Shown here: piece after piece, positions 33,829 to 43,193 of the stretch
How positions within the stretch are numbered: the first letter of the stretch is position 1
Layout: each line of letters begins with the position of its first letter
From: Paracoccaceae bacterium
GTDB lineage: Bacteria; Pseudomonadota; Alphaproteobacteria; Rhodobacterales; Rhodobacteraceae
Assembly (NCBI GenBank): GCA_027486345.1
Contig: JAIXPH010000048.1
Span: 124,001 to 188,000, forward strand
Direction of reading: 5' to 3'
Length of the DNA: 64,000 nucleotides
Made by a program: the position numbers and the translations under genes
Notes under the pieces: generated by a model
Told to the model about the DNA's origin: nothing
The model's input: the letters and a program-made list of their open reading frames with translations, nothing else
Databases searched by the model: none

Positions 33829-34773
33829 ATGAAACACGCATTCCTTGGCGCGGCCTTTGCGGCTGTGCTGGCCGTTCCCGCTTTCGCGCAGGATTACACC
33901 ATCATGGCCCCGGCCAATCCCGGCGGCGGCTGGGATGGCACGGCGCGCGCCATGCAAGAGGTGATGCAGGCCGAAGGCATCGCCCCCTCGGTCGAGGTGA
34001 TCAACGTCCCCGGCGCGGGCGGCACCGTTGGTCTGGCGCAGTTCGTTGCTGACAGCGCGGGCGATCCGACCAAACTGATCGTCGGCGGCTATGTGATGGT
34101 GGGCGCGATCCTGACCAACGCCAGCCCCGTGACGCTGGCCGATGTCACCCCCATCGCGCGCCTGACCGGCGATACAGAAGCAATCGTTGTGCCCGCCGCA
34201 TCCGACATCCAGACACTGGGCGATCTGGTCGAAAAGCTGAAGGCCGATCCGGGGTCCGTCTCTTGGGCGGGCGGTTCTGCGGGCGGTGTGGACCATATTA
34301 CCGTGGGACTTTTGGCCAAGGCGGCGGGCGTGGACCCGACCAAGATCAACTACGTCGCCTTCTCGGGCGGTGGCGAGGCGATGGCGGCCATCCTTGGCAA
34401 TCAGGTGACGGCGGGCATCTCTTCGGTCGGAGAGTTTGCAGAACAGGTCAAGGCAGGCACGATGCGGCTTCTGGCCGTTTCCTCGGCTGAGCGGATCGAC
34501 GGCATCGACGCGCCGACCATCAAGGAATCCGGCTTTGACGTCGTCGTGCAGAACTGGCGCATGGTCGCCGCCGCACCGGGCCTGACGGACGAGCAGAAGG
34601 CCAAGATCAGCGCCGACATCGAAAAGCTGAACGCCAGCGCGGGCTGGAAAGCGATGCTGGAAACCAAGGGCTGGGCCAACACCTATCTGGCAGGCGCAGA
34701 GTTTGACGCCCAACTCGCCGCCGATACCGCCGCGACCGAAGCCGTGCTGCGCGACATCGGTCTGGTGAAATGA
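33829..34773 (+). CDS. tctC: Tripartite tricarboxylate transporter binding protein TctC
   Basis: A 314-residue periplasmic binding protein of the TctC (Bug) family. Signal peptide [20 protein letters not shown], then [20 protein letters not shown], the diagnostic first ligand loop, and [26 protein letters not shown] lies just before the ATG. It delivers a carboxylate ligand, not identifiable from sequence, to TctAB. Confidence 0.94.
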   Translation: MKHAFLGAAFAAVLAVPAFAQDYTIMAPANPGGGWDGTARAMQEVMQAEGIAPSVEVINVPGAGGTVGLAQFVADSAGDPTKLIVGGYVMVGAILTNASPVTLADVTPIARLTGDTEAIVVPAASDIQTLGDLVEKLKADPGSVSWAGGSAGGVDHITVGLLAKAAGVDPTKINYVAFSGGGEAMAAILGNQVTAGISSVGEFAEQVKAGTMRLLAVSSAERIDGIDAPTIKESGFDVVVQNWRMVAAAPGLTDEQKAKISADIEKLNASAGWKAMLETKGWANTYLAGAEFDAQLAADTAATEAVLRDIGLVK

Positions 34774-35258
34774 CCAAGGGCTTTGTCCCGGAACGCCGCC
34801 CCCGTGGGGCGGCGTTCATCATTGCGGCCGGATTGGCGGGACTGGCCGTGCTGTTGCTGTGGGATGCCGCAGGGTTGAAACAGGACGGCGGTTATGCCGG
34901 GGTCGGCCCCGCCGATGTGCCGCGCATGATCGCTTACGGCCTGCTGATCCTGTCCGTGGGGACGGTGATTGCGGGCATCAAGGGCGACTTGCCGCGCCCG
35001 CCAAGGCAGGCTCCGGCACCGGTCTTTTGGATTTTGGGCGGGCTTGGGGCGCAACTGGCGCTGCTGCATGTGCTGGGCTTCGTGCTGTCGGGGGCGATCC
35101 TCTTTGGCTGCACCGCGCGTGGCTTCGGGCAAAAGCCCTTGTGGCGGGGGCTTCTGATCGGCCTTGGACTGGCACTAGTGATCTACGGCGTCTTTGACCG
35201 GCTGTTGCGGTTGAACCTGCCCGGTGGGCCGCTTGAACACCTGATCTTCGGGGGCTGA
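34770..35258 (+). CDS. tctB: Tripartite tricarboxylate transporter small membrane subunit TctB
   Basis: A 162-residue membrane protein with four hydrophobic segments (about 10-27, 42-62, 78-108 split in two, 118-135), the expected TctB layout. Starts inside the tctC stop (ATGA overlap) and ends 3 bases before tctA. Confidence 0.9.
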   Translation: MTKGFVPERRPRGAAFIIAAGLAGLAVLLLWDAAGLKQDGGYAGVGPADVPRMIAYGLLILSVGTVIAGIKGDLPRPPRQAPAPVFWILGGLGAQLALLHVLGFVLSGAILFGCTARGFGQKPLWRGLLIGLGLALVIYGVFDRLLRLNLPGGPLEHLIFGG

Positions 35259-35261
35259 GGG

Positions 35262-36776
35262 ATGGACAGTTTTTCGCTGCTGTTGCAGGGGCTTGAGACA
35301 GCACTGCAACCGATGATCCTGCTCTATGCGCTGGTGGGCGTGGTGCTTGGCACGGCGGTCGGCGTGTTGCCGGGCATCGGCCCCGCGCTGACGGTGGCGC
35401 TCTTGCTGCCCGTGACCTATGGCCTTGATCCGGCGGGATCGCTGATCATGTTCGCGGGCATCTATTACGGGGGGATGTATGGCGGCTCGACCACATCCAT
35501 CCTGCTGAACACGCCGGGGGAGAGTGCGTCGATTGTCACCGCGATCGAGGGCAACCAGATGGCGCGGCAGGGGCGCGGCGGGCCTGCCTTGGCCACAGCC
35601 GCCATCGGCAGCTTTGTCGCGGGGTTGATCGCCACCTTGCTGCTGGCCTTCCTCGCGCCGCAGGTGGTGAAACTGGCACTCTCCTTGGGACCGCGCGAGT
35701 ACTTCGCGCTGATGGTGCTGGCTTTTGTCACCGTCTCGGCCACCTTTGGCGATAGCACCTTGCGCGGATTGACCTCATTGTTCATCGGCCTCGCGCTGGC
35801 CTGTGTCGGCATCGACGGGCTGACCGGCGCGTCGCGCCTGACCTTTGGCGTGCCGCAACTGATGGACGGGATTGAGACGACGACGCTCGCCGTCGCCCTG
35901 TTTGCGATTGGTGAGGCTTTGGGCGTTGCCGCCATGACCGGACCGGCGGACCGTCTGCACCGTATCTCTGGCCGGGTCACCATGACCGTGCAGGACTGGA
36001 AACGGTCGTGGAAGGCGTGGCTGCGCGGCACCTTCATCGGCTTTCCCATCGGCTCCATGCCCGCCGGGGGCGCGGATGTGGCGTCGTTCCTGTCCTATGC
36101 GGCAGAGCGCAAACTGACCAAACACCCCGAGGAATTCGGCCACGGCGCGATTGAGGGCGTGGCAGGACCCGAGGCCGCGAACAACGCTGCCGCCGCAGGA
36201 ACGCTGGTGCCGTTGCTGACGCTGGGCCTGCCCACCACGGCAACAGCGGCGATCATGCTGGCGGGGTTCCAGCAATTCGGGCTGCAACCGGGGCCGCTTT
36301 TGTTCATCACCAATGCCGAACTGGTCTGGGGTCTGATTGCCAGCCTGTTGATCGCAAATGTGATGCTGGTGGTGCTGAACCTGCCGCTGATCGGGCTGTG
36401 GATCAAACTTCTGTCGATCCCCCGGCCTTGGCTTTATGGCGGCATCCTGCTGTTCGCGACGCTGGGGACGATTGGCGTCAACCCCTCGCCGGTCGAGTTG
36501 GGGATGCTGATCCTGTTCGGGCTGATGGGATATGGCATGCGGCTTTACGGCTATCCCGTCGCCCCGGTGGTGGTCGGGCTGATCCTTGGGCCGATGGCCG
36601 AACAGCAACTGCGCCGCGCCTTGTCCATCGCGCAGGGGGATTGGCTGACGCTGGTCTCGACCCCAGTGTCGGCCATCCTACTGACCGTGTCGGCGCTTCT
36701 GATCGTGGTGCCCCTGGTGCTGCGGCTGATGGGGCGCGGCAAGGTGCTGGCCGCCGTCGCGGGGGATTCCGACTGA
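35262..36776 (+). CDS. tctA: Tripartite tricarboxylate transporter large membrane subunit TctA
   Basis: A 504-residue protein with about twelve membrane segments. The diagnostic TctA motif is near the N-terminus: [20 protein letters not shown] then [21 protein letters not shown] second conserved repeat appears as [20 protein letters not shown]. Normal length and intact. Last gene of the tctCBA operon. Confidence 0.95.
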   Translation: MDSFSLLLQGLETALQPMILLYALVGVVLGTAVGVLPGIGPALTVALLLPVTYGLDPAGSLIMFAGIYYGGMYGGSTTSILLNTPGESASIVTAIEGNQMARQGRGGPALATAAIGSFVAGLIATLLLAFLAPQVVKLALSLGPREYFALMVLAFVTVSATFGDSTLRGLTSLFIGLALACVGIDGLTGASRLTFGVPQLMDGIETTTLAVALFAIGEALGVAAMTGPADRLHRISGRVTMTVQDWKRSWKAWLRGTFIGFPIGSMPAGGADVASFLSYAAERKLTKHPEEFGHGAIEGVAGPEAANNAAAAGTLVPLLTLGLPTTATAAIMLAGFQQFGLQPGPLLFITNAELVWGLIASLLIANVMLVVLNLPLIGLWIKLLSIPRPWLYGGILLFATLGTIGVNPSPVELGMLILFGLMGYGMRLYGYPVAPVVVGLILGPMAEQQLRRALSIAQGDWLTLVSTPVSAILLTVSALLIVVPLVLRLMGRGKVLAAVAGDSD

Positions 36777-36788
36777 CCGGTCTTTGCC

Positions 36789-36806
36789 GCGCGTGTCACG
36801 CGCTTT
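36789..36806 (+). terminator. Weak hairpin after tctA
   Basis: GCGCGT-GTC-ACGCGC followed by TTT, 12 bases after the tctA stop, between convergent genes. The stem is 6 bp and the T-run short. Confidence 0.3.
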
Positions 36807-36824
36807 GACAACGGGGCGGGCGGA

Positions 36825-37610
36825 TCAGGACATGATCAGCCCGCCGTCCACATTGATGGTCTGGCCGGTGATATAGGCGGCATCCTCGGACGCCAGAAAG
36901 GCCACCAAGGCCGCGACCTCCGCCGGGGTGCCTGCCCGGCCCATGGGAATGCCGCGCACCCATTCGGCCATCAACTCGCCGGGACCATAGTCACCCAGCA
37001 TCTGGCCCCAGACCCGGTCATTGTAATCCCACATCTCGGTATGGATGATGCCGGGGCAAATCGCATTGGCGGTGATGCCTTCGCGCGCCAGTTCCTTGGC
37101 AAGGCTTTGCGTCAGACCCACAACGCCGAACTTTGATGCGGCATAGTGCGGGGTATAGATGAACCCCTGCCGCGCCTGACCCGAGGCGGTGTTGATCAAC
37201 CGCCCCTTGGTGCCGCTGGCGCGGAACCGGCGGATCGCCTCTTGGCAGCAGAGGAAAACGCCCTTTGTGTTCACATCAAGGTTCATGTCCCATTCGCGTT
37301 CGGTCAGGTCTTCGACCTTGGCGATGGTGATGACGCCGGCATTCTGGACGGAAACCGACAGGGGGCCAAGCGTGGCCTCAACCTCGGCATAGGCGGCCTT
37401 AACGGCGGCGGCGTCGGTGACATCCAGCGTCAAGCCCATCACAGTGGCCCCAGTGTCTGCCGCAATCGCGCTGGCGGCGTCGGGCGTGTCCCTTTCAATC
37501 GCGGCAATGGCGACTTTCGCCCCTTCGGCGGCAAATCGGGTGGCGATGCCGCGCCCGATCCCCTTGTTGCCCCCGGTGACAAAGACGGTCTGGCCTGCAA
37601 AACGGTTCAT
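36825..37610 (-). CDS. Short-chain dehydrogenase, sugar/polyol type
   Basis: A 261-residue classical SDR with TGGNKGIG cofactor loop, QNAGVITI, catalytic Ser in NTASGQARQG, YAASK (Tyr/Lys) and the C-terminal ITGQTINVDGGLIMS. The PGIIHTEMWDYNDRVW segment resembles sorbitol/xylitol-type dehydrogenases. Last gene of the transketolase-kinase-SorC operon, so it probably oxidises the imported polyol or reduces a ketose. Substrate unknown. Confidence 0.87.
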   Translation of the reverse strand: MNRFAGQTVFVTGGNKGIGRGIATRFAAEGAKVAIAAIERDTPDAASAIAADTGATVMGLTLDVTDAAAVKAAYAEVEATLGPLSVSVQNAGVITIAKVEDLTEREWDMNLDVNTKGVFLCCQEAIRRFRASGTKGRLINTASGQARQGFIYTPHYAASKFGVVGLTQSLAKELAREGITANAICPGIIHTEMWDYNDRVWGQMLGDYGPGELMAEWVRGIPMGRAGTPAEVAALVAFLASEDAAYITGQTINVDGGLIMS

Positions 37611-37651
37611 CTCGTACCCTCCACAAAATGCCGCAGACCTGTCCCTGCCCC

Positions 37652-38602
37652 TCAGGCGGTCAGGCGTGCAGCCGTAAACTTGTCCGTCACCAAGACGTCG
37701 ATCAGCCCGAGGTGCAGCGCCCCCGCGATGGCGGCGGTCTTGGCCTCTCCACCCGCCAGGGCGATCACGCGATCCGCCTTGCGCAGATCATCCAGCGTCA
37801 CGCCCAAGACCCGCTCATTCAGCGGGGTGTCGACCAGACGCCCCTCACGGTCAAAGAAGCGGAACGAGATTTCGCCCACCGCCCCGGCCTCATTCAACAG
37901 GGCCAGTTCCTGCCGCGAGAACACATTGCCCGAGCGCGACAGCAGTTCCGACGGCTCCACCGCGCCAATGCCGATGATGGCAAGGCTCAGCCTGCCGAAC
38001 AAGTCCATCGTGCCGCGGACCATCGGGTCGGACAGCATCACCAGCTTCGCCTCGCGCGACGAGGTGATCCCCTGCACCAGCAGCAACCGCGCCTCACCGC
38101 CGGTCAGTTTGGCCAGCCGGGCAATCAGCTGCGTCGCATGGGTCTGGGCGGCGGGTTCGCCCATGCCGCCAAGCAACTGCACGACGAATTTCGCCTTGGT
38201 CGCTTTCATCGGGTGGATGTTGTCCACCATGCGCAGGATCGTCTGGCTCCAGCTTGAGACGCCGATCACCTCATCGGTCTGAAGCGTCACCTCAAGGAAA
38301 TGCGCCGCCGCCTCGCCGATGCGGGCCATGATCGCGCCATCGCGGTCTTCAGAGCAATCGACCACGATCGCCTCGTTCAGCGCGTAGCGGTCCCGCAGCG
38401 CCAGTTCCAGATCGGCAAAGGTGCCGGGGGGCGGGATGACGGTGGTGCGGACGATGTCCTCTTGTTCCGCGCGTTTCAGCATGCGCGAGACGGTGGCCTG
38501 CGACATGCGCAGGGTTTCGGCGATCTCAGCCTGGCGCCTGCCTTCGATGTGATACATCTGGGCGACCCGCGCGATCAGTCTGAGTTCGTTGATCCGGCCC
38601 AT
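37652..38602 (-). CDS. SorC/DeoR-type sugar-responsive transcriptional regulator
   Basis: A 316-residue regulator with an N-terminal helix-turn-helix (about 10-50, GRRQAEIAETLRMSQATVSRML) and a large C-terminal sugar-phosphate-binding domain with VQLLGGMGEPAAQTHATQLI and IALAGGEAKTAAIAGALHLG, the SorC/CggR hallmark. Encoded within the catabolic operon between kinase and SDR. A palindrome 14 bases upstream of its start matches two sites in the operon's divergent promoter, suggesting autoregulation and control by a phosphorylated pathway intermediate. Confidence 0.9.
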   Translation of the reverse strand: MGRINELRLIARVAQMYHIEGRRQAEIAETLRMSQATVSRMLKRAEQEDIVRTTVIPPPGTFADLELALRDRYALNEAIVVDCSEDRDGAIMARIGEAAAHFLEVTLQTDEVIGVSSWSQTILRMVDNIHPMKATKAKFVVQLLGGMGEPAAQTHATQLIARLAKLTGGEARLLLVQGITSSREAKLVMLSDPMVRGTMDLFGRLSLAIIGIGAVEPSELLSRSGNVFSRQELALLNEAGAVGEISFRFFDREGRLVDTPLNERVLGVTLDDLRKADRVIALAGGEAKTAAIAGALHLGLIDVLVTDKFTAARLTA

Positions 38603-38615
38603 GCCTCACTCCTGA

Positions 38616-38631
38616 GTGAATTTTTATTCAC
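38616..38631. promoter_or_regulatory. Candidate SorC operator, site 1
   Basis: GTGAATTTTTATTCAC, a perfect GTGAAT/ATTCAC inverted repeat in the 36-base gap between the kinase stop and the SorC start. It stands out as A/T-rich in a GC-rich region. Confidence 0.6.
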
Positions 38632-38638
38632 CCTATCG

Positions 38639-40090
38639 TCAGATCGCCGGAAGCGTCGAGCGTTTAATGGCATCCTCCCAAGCCGCCAGTCGCGCGGCGC
38701 GGTCCCTGCCCAGTGGCGGCAGCACCCTATGCCCGCGCGGCAAGGCGGCAATCGCGGCCAGATCAGGCCAGACCCCCAGCGACAGCCCCGCAAGGTAAGC
38801 GGCACCCAGCGCCGAAACCTCTGGCGCGTCGCATTGGATGACGGGGTGGTTCAGCGTGTCGGCTACGCATTGCATCAGGAAGGTGTTCTTGCTGGGCCCG
38901 CCATCGGCATAGAGTTTTCCCAAAGGCGCGGGCGATTGGGCCGACATGACGGCAAAGACGTCATGCACCTGAAACGCCAAGGAATCGGTCACCGCCCGCG
39001 CCATCTGCGCGCGGGTGGTGTTGAAGGTGATCCCGCAGAACAACGCCCGCGCATCGGCCTGCCAATGCGGCGCACCAAGGCCCACGAAGGCGGGCACGAA
39101 CCCCGGACCCTCTGGCGCAGCGGTCGCCGCAAGGTCGGTCAGCGCCTGCACATCGGGCAGTCCCAACATCTCCACCATCCACGGCAGGGCCGAGGCGGAG
39201 ACGAGGATATTGCCCTCAAACGCATAGGTCGGGGTGCCGTTCAGCGCCCAGGCAATCGTGGTGGTGATACCCTGCTGCGGCGCGATGAATTGCGGCAAGG
39301 TGGTCATGATCGATGACCCGGTGCCAAAAGTCACCTTGCCATCGCCCGGATTGAACGCCCCATGGCCGAACAAGGCGGCATGGCTGTCACCGATGGCAGC
39401 GGCGATGGGGAGGCCATCGGGCAAGCCCGCCACGCCACGGGTGACGCCAAAAATCGAGGCGCTGTCTTGCACGCGCGGCAGACAGGCTTTGTCCACACCG
39501 AACAGGTCACAGAGTTCATCGCTCCAGACCTGACGGTTCAGGTCATAAAGCTGGCTGCGCGCCGCGTTTGAGGCGTCGCAGGCATGCACCGCCCCACCGG
39601 TCAGGCAATGAATCAACCAAGCGTCAATGGTGCCCAGCCGCACCTTGCGCCCCGCAGGCACGCGGTCCAGCAGCCATTTCATCTTGGGGCCGGGGAACAT
39701 CGGATCAATCGGCAAGCCGGTCAGTTCCTGCACGCGCGGCGCATGGCCTGCCGCCGTCAGCTCCGCACAGACCGGCGCGGTGCGGCGGCACTGCCAACTG
39801 ACCACGGGGCCAAGCGGCACGCCCGTGTCGGCGTCCCAGACGGTGACAGACTCGCGTTGGTTCGAGATGGCGATGCCGAGGATATCCACCTGTGCCCCGG
39901 CCAGACAGTCAGCAACCGCCTCTTGGACCGAGGCCCAGACGCGCAGCGGGTCCTGTTCCACCCAGCCGGGGTGCGGATGGTCGATTCCCACGGGGGCCGA
40001 CCCGCGCGACAGGATTTCACCGCTGTCAGAGACCAGCACCGCCTTGGAATTGGTGGTGCCTTGGTCGATGGCAAGAATGGCGCGGGTCAT
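38639..40090 (-). CDS. FGGY-family carbohydrate kinase
   Basis: A 483-residue sugar kinase with the N-terminal phosphate-1 motif AILAIDQGTTNSKAVLV, central GDSHAALFGHGAF and GTGSSIMTT, and C-terminal YADGGPSKNTFLMQ adenosine-binding region. It resembles glycerol/xylulose kinases but FGGY specificity cannot be read from motifs. With a split transketolase next to it, a ketopentose (xylulose or apulose) is the best guess for the substrate. Confidence 0.88.
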   Translation of the reverse strand: MTRAILAIDQGTTNSKAVLVSDSGEILSRGSAPVGIDHPHPGWVEQDPLRVWASVQEAVADCLAGAQVDILGIAISNQRESVTVWDADTGVPLGPVVSWQCRRTAPVCAELTAAGHAPRVQELTGLPIDPMFPGPKMKWLLDRVPAGRKVRLGTIDAWLIHCLTGGAVHACDASNAARSQLYDLNRQVWSDELCDLFGVDKACLPRVQDSASIFGVTRGVAGLPDGLPIAAAIGDSHAALFGHGAFNPGDGKVTFGTGSSIMTTLPQFIAPQQGITTTIAWALNGTPTYAFEGNILVSASALPWMVEMLGLPDVQALTDLAATAAPEGPGFVPAFVGLGAPHWQADARALFCGITFNTTRAQMARAVTDSLAFQVHDVFAVMSAQSPAPLGKLYADGGPSKNTFLMQCVADTLNHPVIQCDAPEVSALGAAYLAGLSLGVWPDLAAIAALPRGHRVLPPLGRDRAARLAAWEDAIKRSTLPAI

Positions 40091-40111
40091 CGGAACCTCT
40101 GGGCAAATGGG

Positions 40112-41074
40112 TCAGGCGCGTTTGCGGGCGATCAGGGTTTTTGCGGCCTCGGCCACGGCGGCAGGGGACATGCCGAAGTGATCCAGCAGAAACTCAGCCG
40201 ATCCAGTTGGCGCAAAGACGCCGGGCACACCAAGGATTTTCATTGGCACGGGGGATTCTGCCACCACCACCTCGGCAATCGCGGACCCTAGCCCGCCGAT
40301 GGTGGAGTGTTCCTCGGCGGTCAGAATCGCGCCCGTGTCTTGGGCGGCGGCGATCACGGCCTCAATATCCACGGGTCGGACGGTGGCCATGTTCAGAACC
40401 CGCGCGGCGATGCCCTCGGCGGCCAGCAGGTCAGCGGCCTTCATCATGCGATGGGTCAGTGTGCCATTGGCGATCAGCGTCACGGCATCACCATCACGCA
40501 AGAGGTTTGCCTTGCCGGGTTGGAACACATGGCCCACAGGCAGCAAGTCCGGCACCCCCACGCGCGAGAGGCGCAGGAACACCGGGCCGTCATAGCTTGC
40601 CGCCCATTCCACGGCGGCGGCGGTTTCAATGGAATCACTGGGCGCGATCACCGGCAGGTTTGGCAGAACGCGCATCCATGCGAAATCTTCGATGGAGTGG
40701 TGGGTGGGGCCAAGTTCGCCATAAGCCATGCCGGAAGAAATGCCGATCAGCTTCACATTGGCGTTGGAATAGGCGATGTCGGCCTTGACCTGCTCCAGCG
40801 CGCGGCCCGTCAGAAAGCAGGACGCCGCGCAGACAAAGGGCAGCATCCCGCCATTGGCCAGCCCTGCGCCAACGCCGACCATCGCCTGTTCTGCGATGCC
40901 GACATTCACCAACCGGTCGGGAAACCGGGCCTTGAACCCGCCCAGTTTGGACGACCCGACTGAGTCATTGCACACGGCAGCAATGCGCGGGTTTTCCGCC
41001 GCCAGTCGTTCCAGAACGGCAACAAAGGCATCGCGGCAATCGTGCAGCTTGGCGGGGGGGGTGGCGACGTTCAT
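40112..41074 (-). CDS. Transketolase C-terminal (pyrimidine-binding) subunit
   Basis: A 320-residue half-transketolase containing the Pyr and C-terminal domains: PDRLVNVGIAEQAMVGVGAGLA carries the thiamine-diphosphate-contacting Glu, followed by GPTHHSIEDFAWMRVLPNLPV and the C-terminal domain from about 195. Pairs with the N-terminal half encoded immediately upstream (TGATG overlap). Two-gene transketolases occur in archaea and in bacterial sugar loci, such as the apulose-4-phosphate transketolase pair AptA/AptB. An upstream open extension of 43 codons is not coding-like. Confidence 0.9.
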   Translation of the reverse strand: MNVATPPAKLHDCRDAFVAVLERLAAENPRIAAVCNDSVGSSKLGGFKARFPDRLVNVGIAEQAMVGVGAGLANGGMLPFVCAASCFLTGRALEQVKADIAYSNANVKLIGISSGMAYGELGPTHHSIEDFAWMRVLPNLPVIAPSDSIETAAAVEWAASYDGPVFLRLSRVGVPDLLPVGHVFQPGKANLLRDGDAVTLIANGTLTHRMMKAADLLAAEGIAARVLNMATVRPVDIEAVIAAAQDTGAILTAEEHSTIGGLGSAIAEVVVAESPVPMKILGVPGVFAPTGSAEFLLDHFGMSPAAVAEAAKTLIARKRA

Positions 41075-41901
41075 CACAGGCTCTCCGACAGTTCTGCAAG
41101 CGCGATCTTGAATTGCTCGGCATTGGGGACCTTGTGGTGCCAATCGACCGTGTCTTGCATGAAGGAAATGCCCTGCCCCTTGTTGGTATGGGCAACCACG
41201 CAATGTGGCCGACCAGTGCGCTTTTCCAGCGCGGGGACGATTTCGGTCATGGCATGGCCGTCAACCTCGGTCACATCCCAGCCAAAGGCGGCCAGCTTGC
41301 TGCCAAAGGGCGCAAGGTTGTTGGTGTCCTTCAGCGCGGCCCCTTGCTGAAAGCGATTGTGGTCGATGATCAGCGTCAGGTTATCCAGCCCGAATTGCGC
41401 GGCCGACGAGATCGCCTCCCAGTTCGAGCCCTCTTGCATCTCACCGTCACCAGTCAGGACGTAGGTGTGATAGCCCGCGCCCATGATCTTGGCCGCCTTG
41501 GCCATGCCCACCGCCACCGGCAGACCATGCCCCAAGGGGCCGGTATTGGTTTCCACCCCCGGCACCTTGGTGCAATTCGGATGGCCGTTCAGGCGCGACA
41601 AGGGCTTGAGGAAGGTCGCAACCTCCTCTTCCGGGAAGAAGCCGCGCTTAGCGAGCGTGACATAAAGCGCCAGCGCGACATGGCCCTTGGACAGCACGAA
41701 CCTGTCCCGCTCTGGGTGCTTGGGCTGATCGGGCCAGACGCGCAGCACGCGGAAGTAAAGCGCGGTCAGAAGGTCGATGGCCGACATTTCCCCGCCAATG
41801 TGGCCTGCGCCCGCCTCGAACACGGCCTCCAGATCGCGGCGGCGGATCTGACTTGCGATCCGGGTGAGATCGTTGGGCTGCATAGCGTCCCCAGTTTGCA
41901 T
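41074..41901 (-). CDS. Transketolase N-terminal (PP-binding) subunit
   Basis: A 275-residue half-transketolase with the thiamine diphosphate motif GDGEMQEGSNWEAI (GDG...N form), and conserved His residues in FEAGAGHIGGEMSAID and SKGHVALALY. First gene of the operon. Two starts are possible: ATG 41901, inside a candidate operator, or ATG 41883, preceded by GGGGA. The divergent ABC transporter begins 190 bases away. Confidence 0.9.
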   Translation of the reverse strand: MQTGDAMQPNDLTRIASQIRRRDLEAVFEAGAGHIGGEMSAIDLLTALYFRVLRVWPDQPKHPERDRFVLSKGHVALALYVTLAKRGFFPEEEVATFLKPLSRLNGHPNCTKVPGVETNTGPLGHGLPVAVGMAKAAKIMGAGYHTYVLTGDGEMQEGSNWEAISSAAQFGLDNLTLIIDHNRFQQGAALKDTNNLAPFGSKLAAFGWDVTEVDGHAMTEIVPALEKRTGRPHCVVAHTNKGQGISFMQDTVDWHHKVPNAEQFKIALAELSESL

Positions 41902-41910
41902 AATTATCCA
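41897..41910. promoter_or_regulatory. Candidate SorC operator, site 3
   Basis: TGCATAATTATCCA matches the core of site 1 (TGAATTTTTATTCA) at 10 of 14 positions and lies at the start of the transketolase N-subunit gene. Confidence 0.35.
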
Positions 41911-42035
41911 GTCACATTTATACTTGCAATCCGCGGCGACAAGTCAAGTGGAAAAGCCCCGTCAACACTCGAATGGCGCCGTCATATTTCTGTTGACACC
42001 CAAGCCACCCATCCGATACGAATTTACAGCCTGTA

Positions 42036-42051
42036 GTGAATATTTATTCTA
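42036..42051. promoter_or_regulatory. Candidate SorC operator, site 2
   Basis: GTGAATATTTATTCTA matches site 1 at 13 of 16 positions and lies 40 bases upstream of the ABC permease start, in the promoter region shared with the transketolase operon. Confidence 0.55.
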
Positions 42052-42091
42052 GTGGCGCTTCTGACAGGACTGAAAGAGGCGGGAGGACCAC

Positions 42092-43069
42092 ATGGAGACG
42101 CAATCGCGGGTTGGCGCGGGCAAGGGCCCATCGCACCTCTTCGGCTCTGTGAAAGGGGCGACAGGTCCCTTGATCGGGCTGATCCTGCTCTGTGTCTTCC
42201 TGACAATCGCCACTGACACGTTCTTTTCCGTGCGCAACTTCCTCAACATCCTCGACCAGATCACGGTCCTTGGGATCATGGCCGTGGGCATGACCTTTGT
42301 CATCCTGATCGGCGGCATCGACCTTGCGGTCGGGTCTGTGATGGCGCTGACCATGATGGTGCTGGGATATCTGAACGTCGAGATGGGCGTGGCGATGGGC
42401 ATCGCGATCCCGGCGGCGCTGGCAGCGGCGGCGCTGAACGGGCTGGTCGCCGGGATATTGATCACCCGCTTCAACGTGCCCGCCTTCATCGCGACGCTGG
42501 CGATGATGTCGATCACGCGCGGCCTTGCCAACATGATCACCAATGGCCAGCAGATCATCGGCTTTCCGGCATGGTTCAACATGTCGGCCATCATCCGCTA
42601 TGGCGGGTTTCTGACGCTGACCGTGGCCCTGATGCTGGTCGTCTTCGTGCTGGGCCTTTTGTATCAGCGCTACCGCTACGGTGGCCGCGCGCTTTACGCC
42701 ATCGGCGGCAACCCCGAGGTCGCGCGTCTGGCCGGGATCAATGTCACCTTCATGACCGTGATGGTCTATGTGGTGTGCAGCGTGCTGGCGGGCCTGTCGG
42801 GCATCGTGCTGGGCGCGCGACTGGACTCGGTCCAGCCCTCATCCGGCGTGGGCTATGAGCTGGACGCCATCGCGGCGGTGGTCATCGGCGGCACCTCGTT
42901 GTCAGGCGGGACGGGCGGCATTGGCGGCACGGTGATCGGCGTCCTGATCATCGGGGTCCTGCGCAACGGTCTGAACCTGCTCAGCGTATCGCCCTTCATG
43001 CAGCAGGTCGTCATCGGCGCGGTGATCGTCCTTGCCGTGACCGCCGAAACCTTCCGCAAGCGGAAGTGA
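42092..43069 (+). CDS. Sugar ABC transporter permease (RbsC family)
   Basis: A 325-residue inner-membrane permease of the ribose/autoinducer-2 class with about ten helices. LNILDQITVLGIMAVGMTFV, GGIDLAVGSVMAL and the C-terminal AAVVIGGTSLSGGTGGIGGT are family signatures. GGGAGGA lies upstream of the ATG. First gene of the transporter operon. Confidence 0.93.
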   Translation: METQSRVGAGKGPSHLFGSVKGATGPLIGLILLCVFLTIATDTFFSVRNFLNILDQITVLGIMAVGMTFVILIGGIDLAVGSVMALTMMVLGYLNVEMGVAMGIAIPAALAAAALNGLVAGILITRFNVPAFIATLAMMSITRGLANMITNGQQIIGFPAWFNMSAIIRYGGFLTLTVALMLVVFVLGLLYQRYRYGGRALYAIGGNPEVARLAGINVTFMTVMVYVVCSVLAGLSGIVLGARLDSVQPSSGVGYELDAIAAVVIGGTSLSGGTGGIGGTVIGVLIIGVLRNGLNLLSVSPFMQQVVIGAVIVLAVTAETFRKRK

Positions 43070-43193
43070 CAGCACGTCCCGGATGTCGGCGACGACACCC
43101 GGTTTCCAAGACGGCGGGCCATGTCGCCCGTCGCACAGTGAGGGGCCGCCCGGCATTCAACGGACGCCCCGGTTTCAGTCAGAGGAGGAACAA

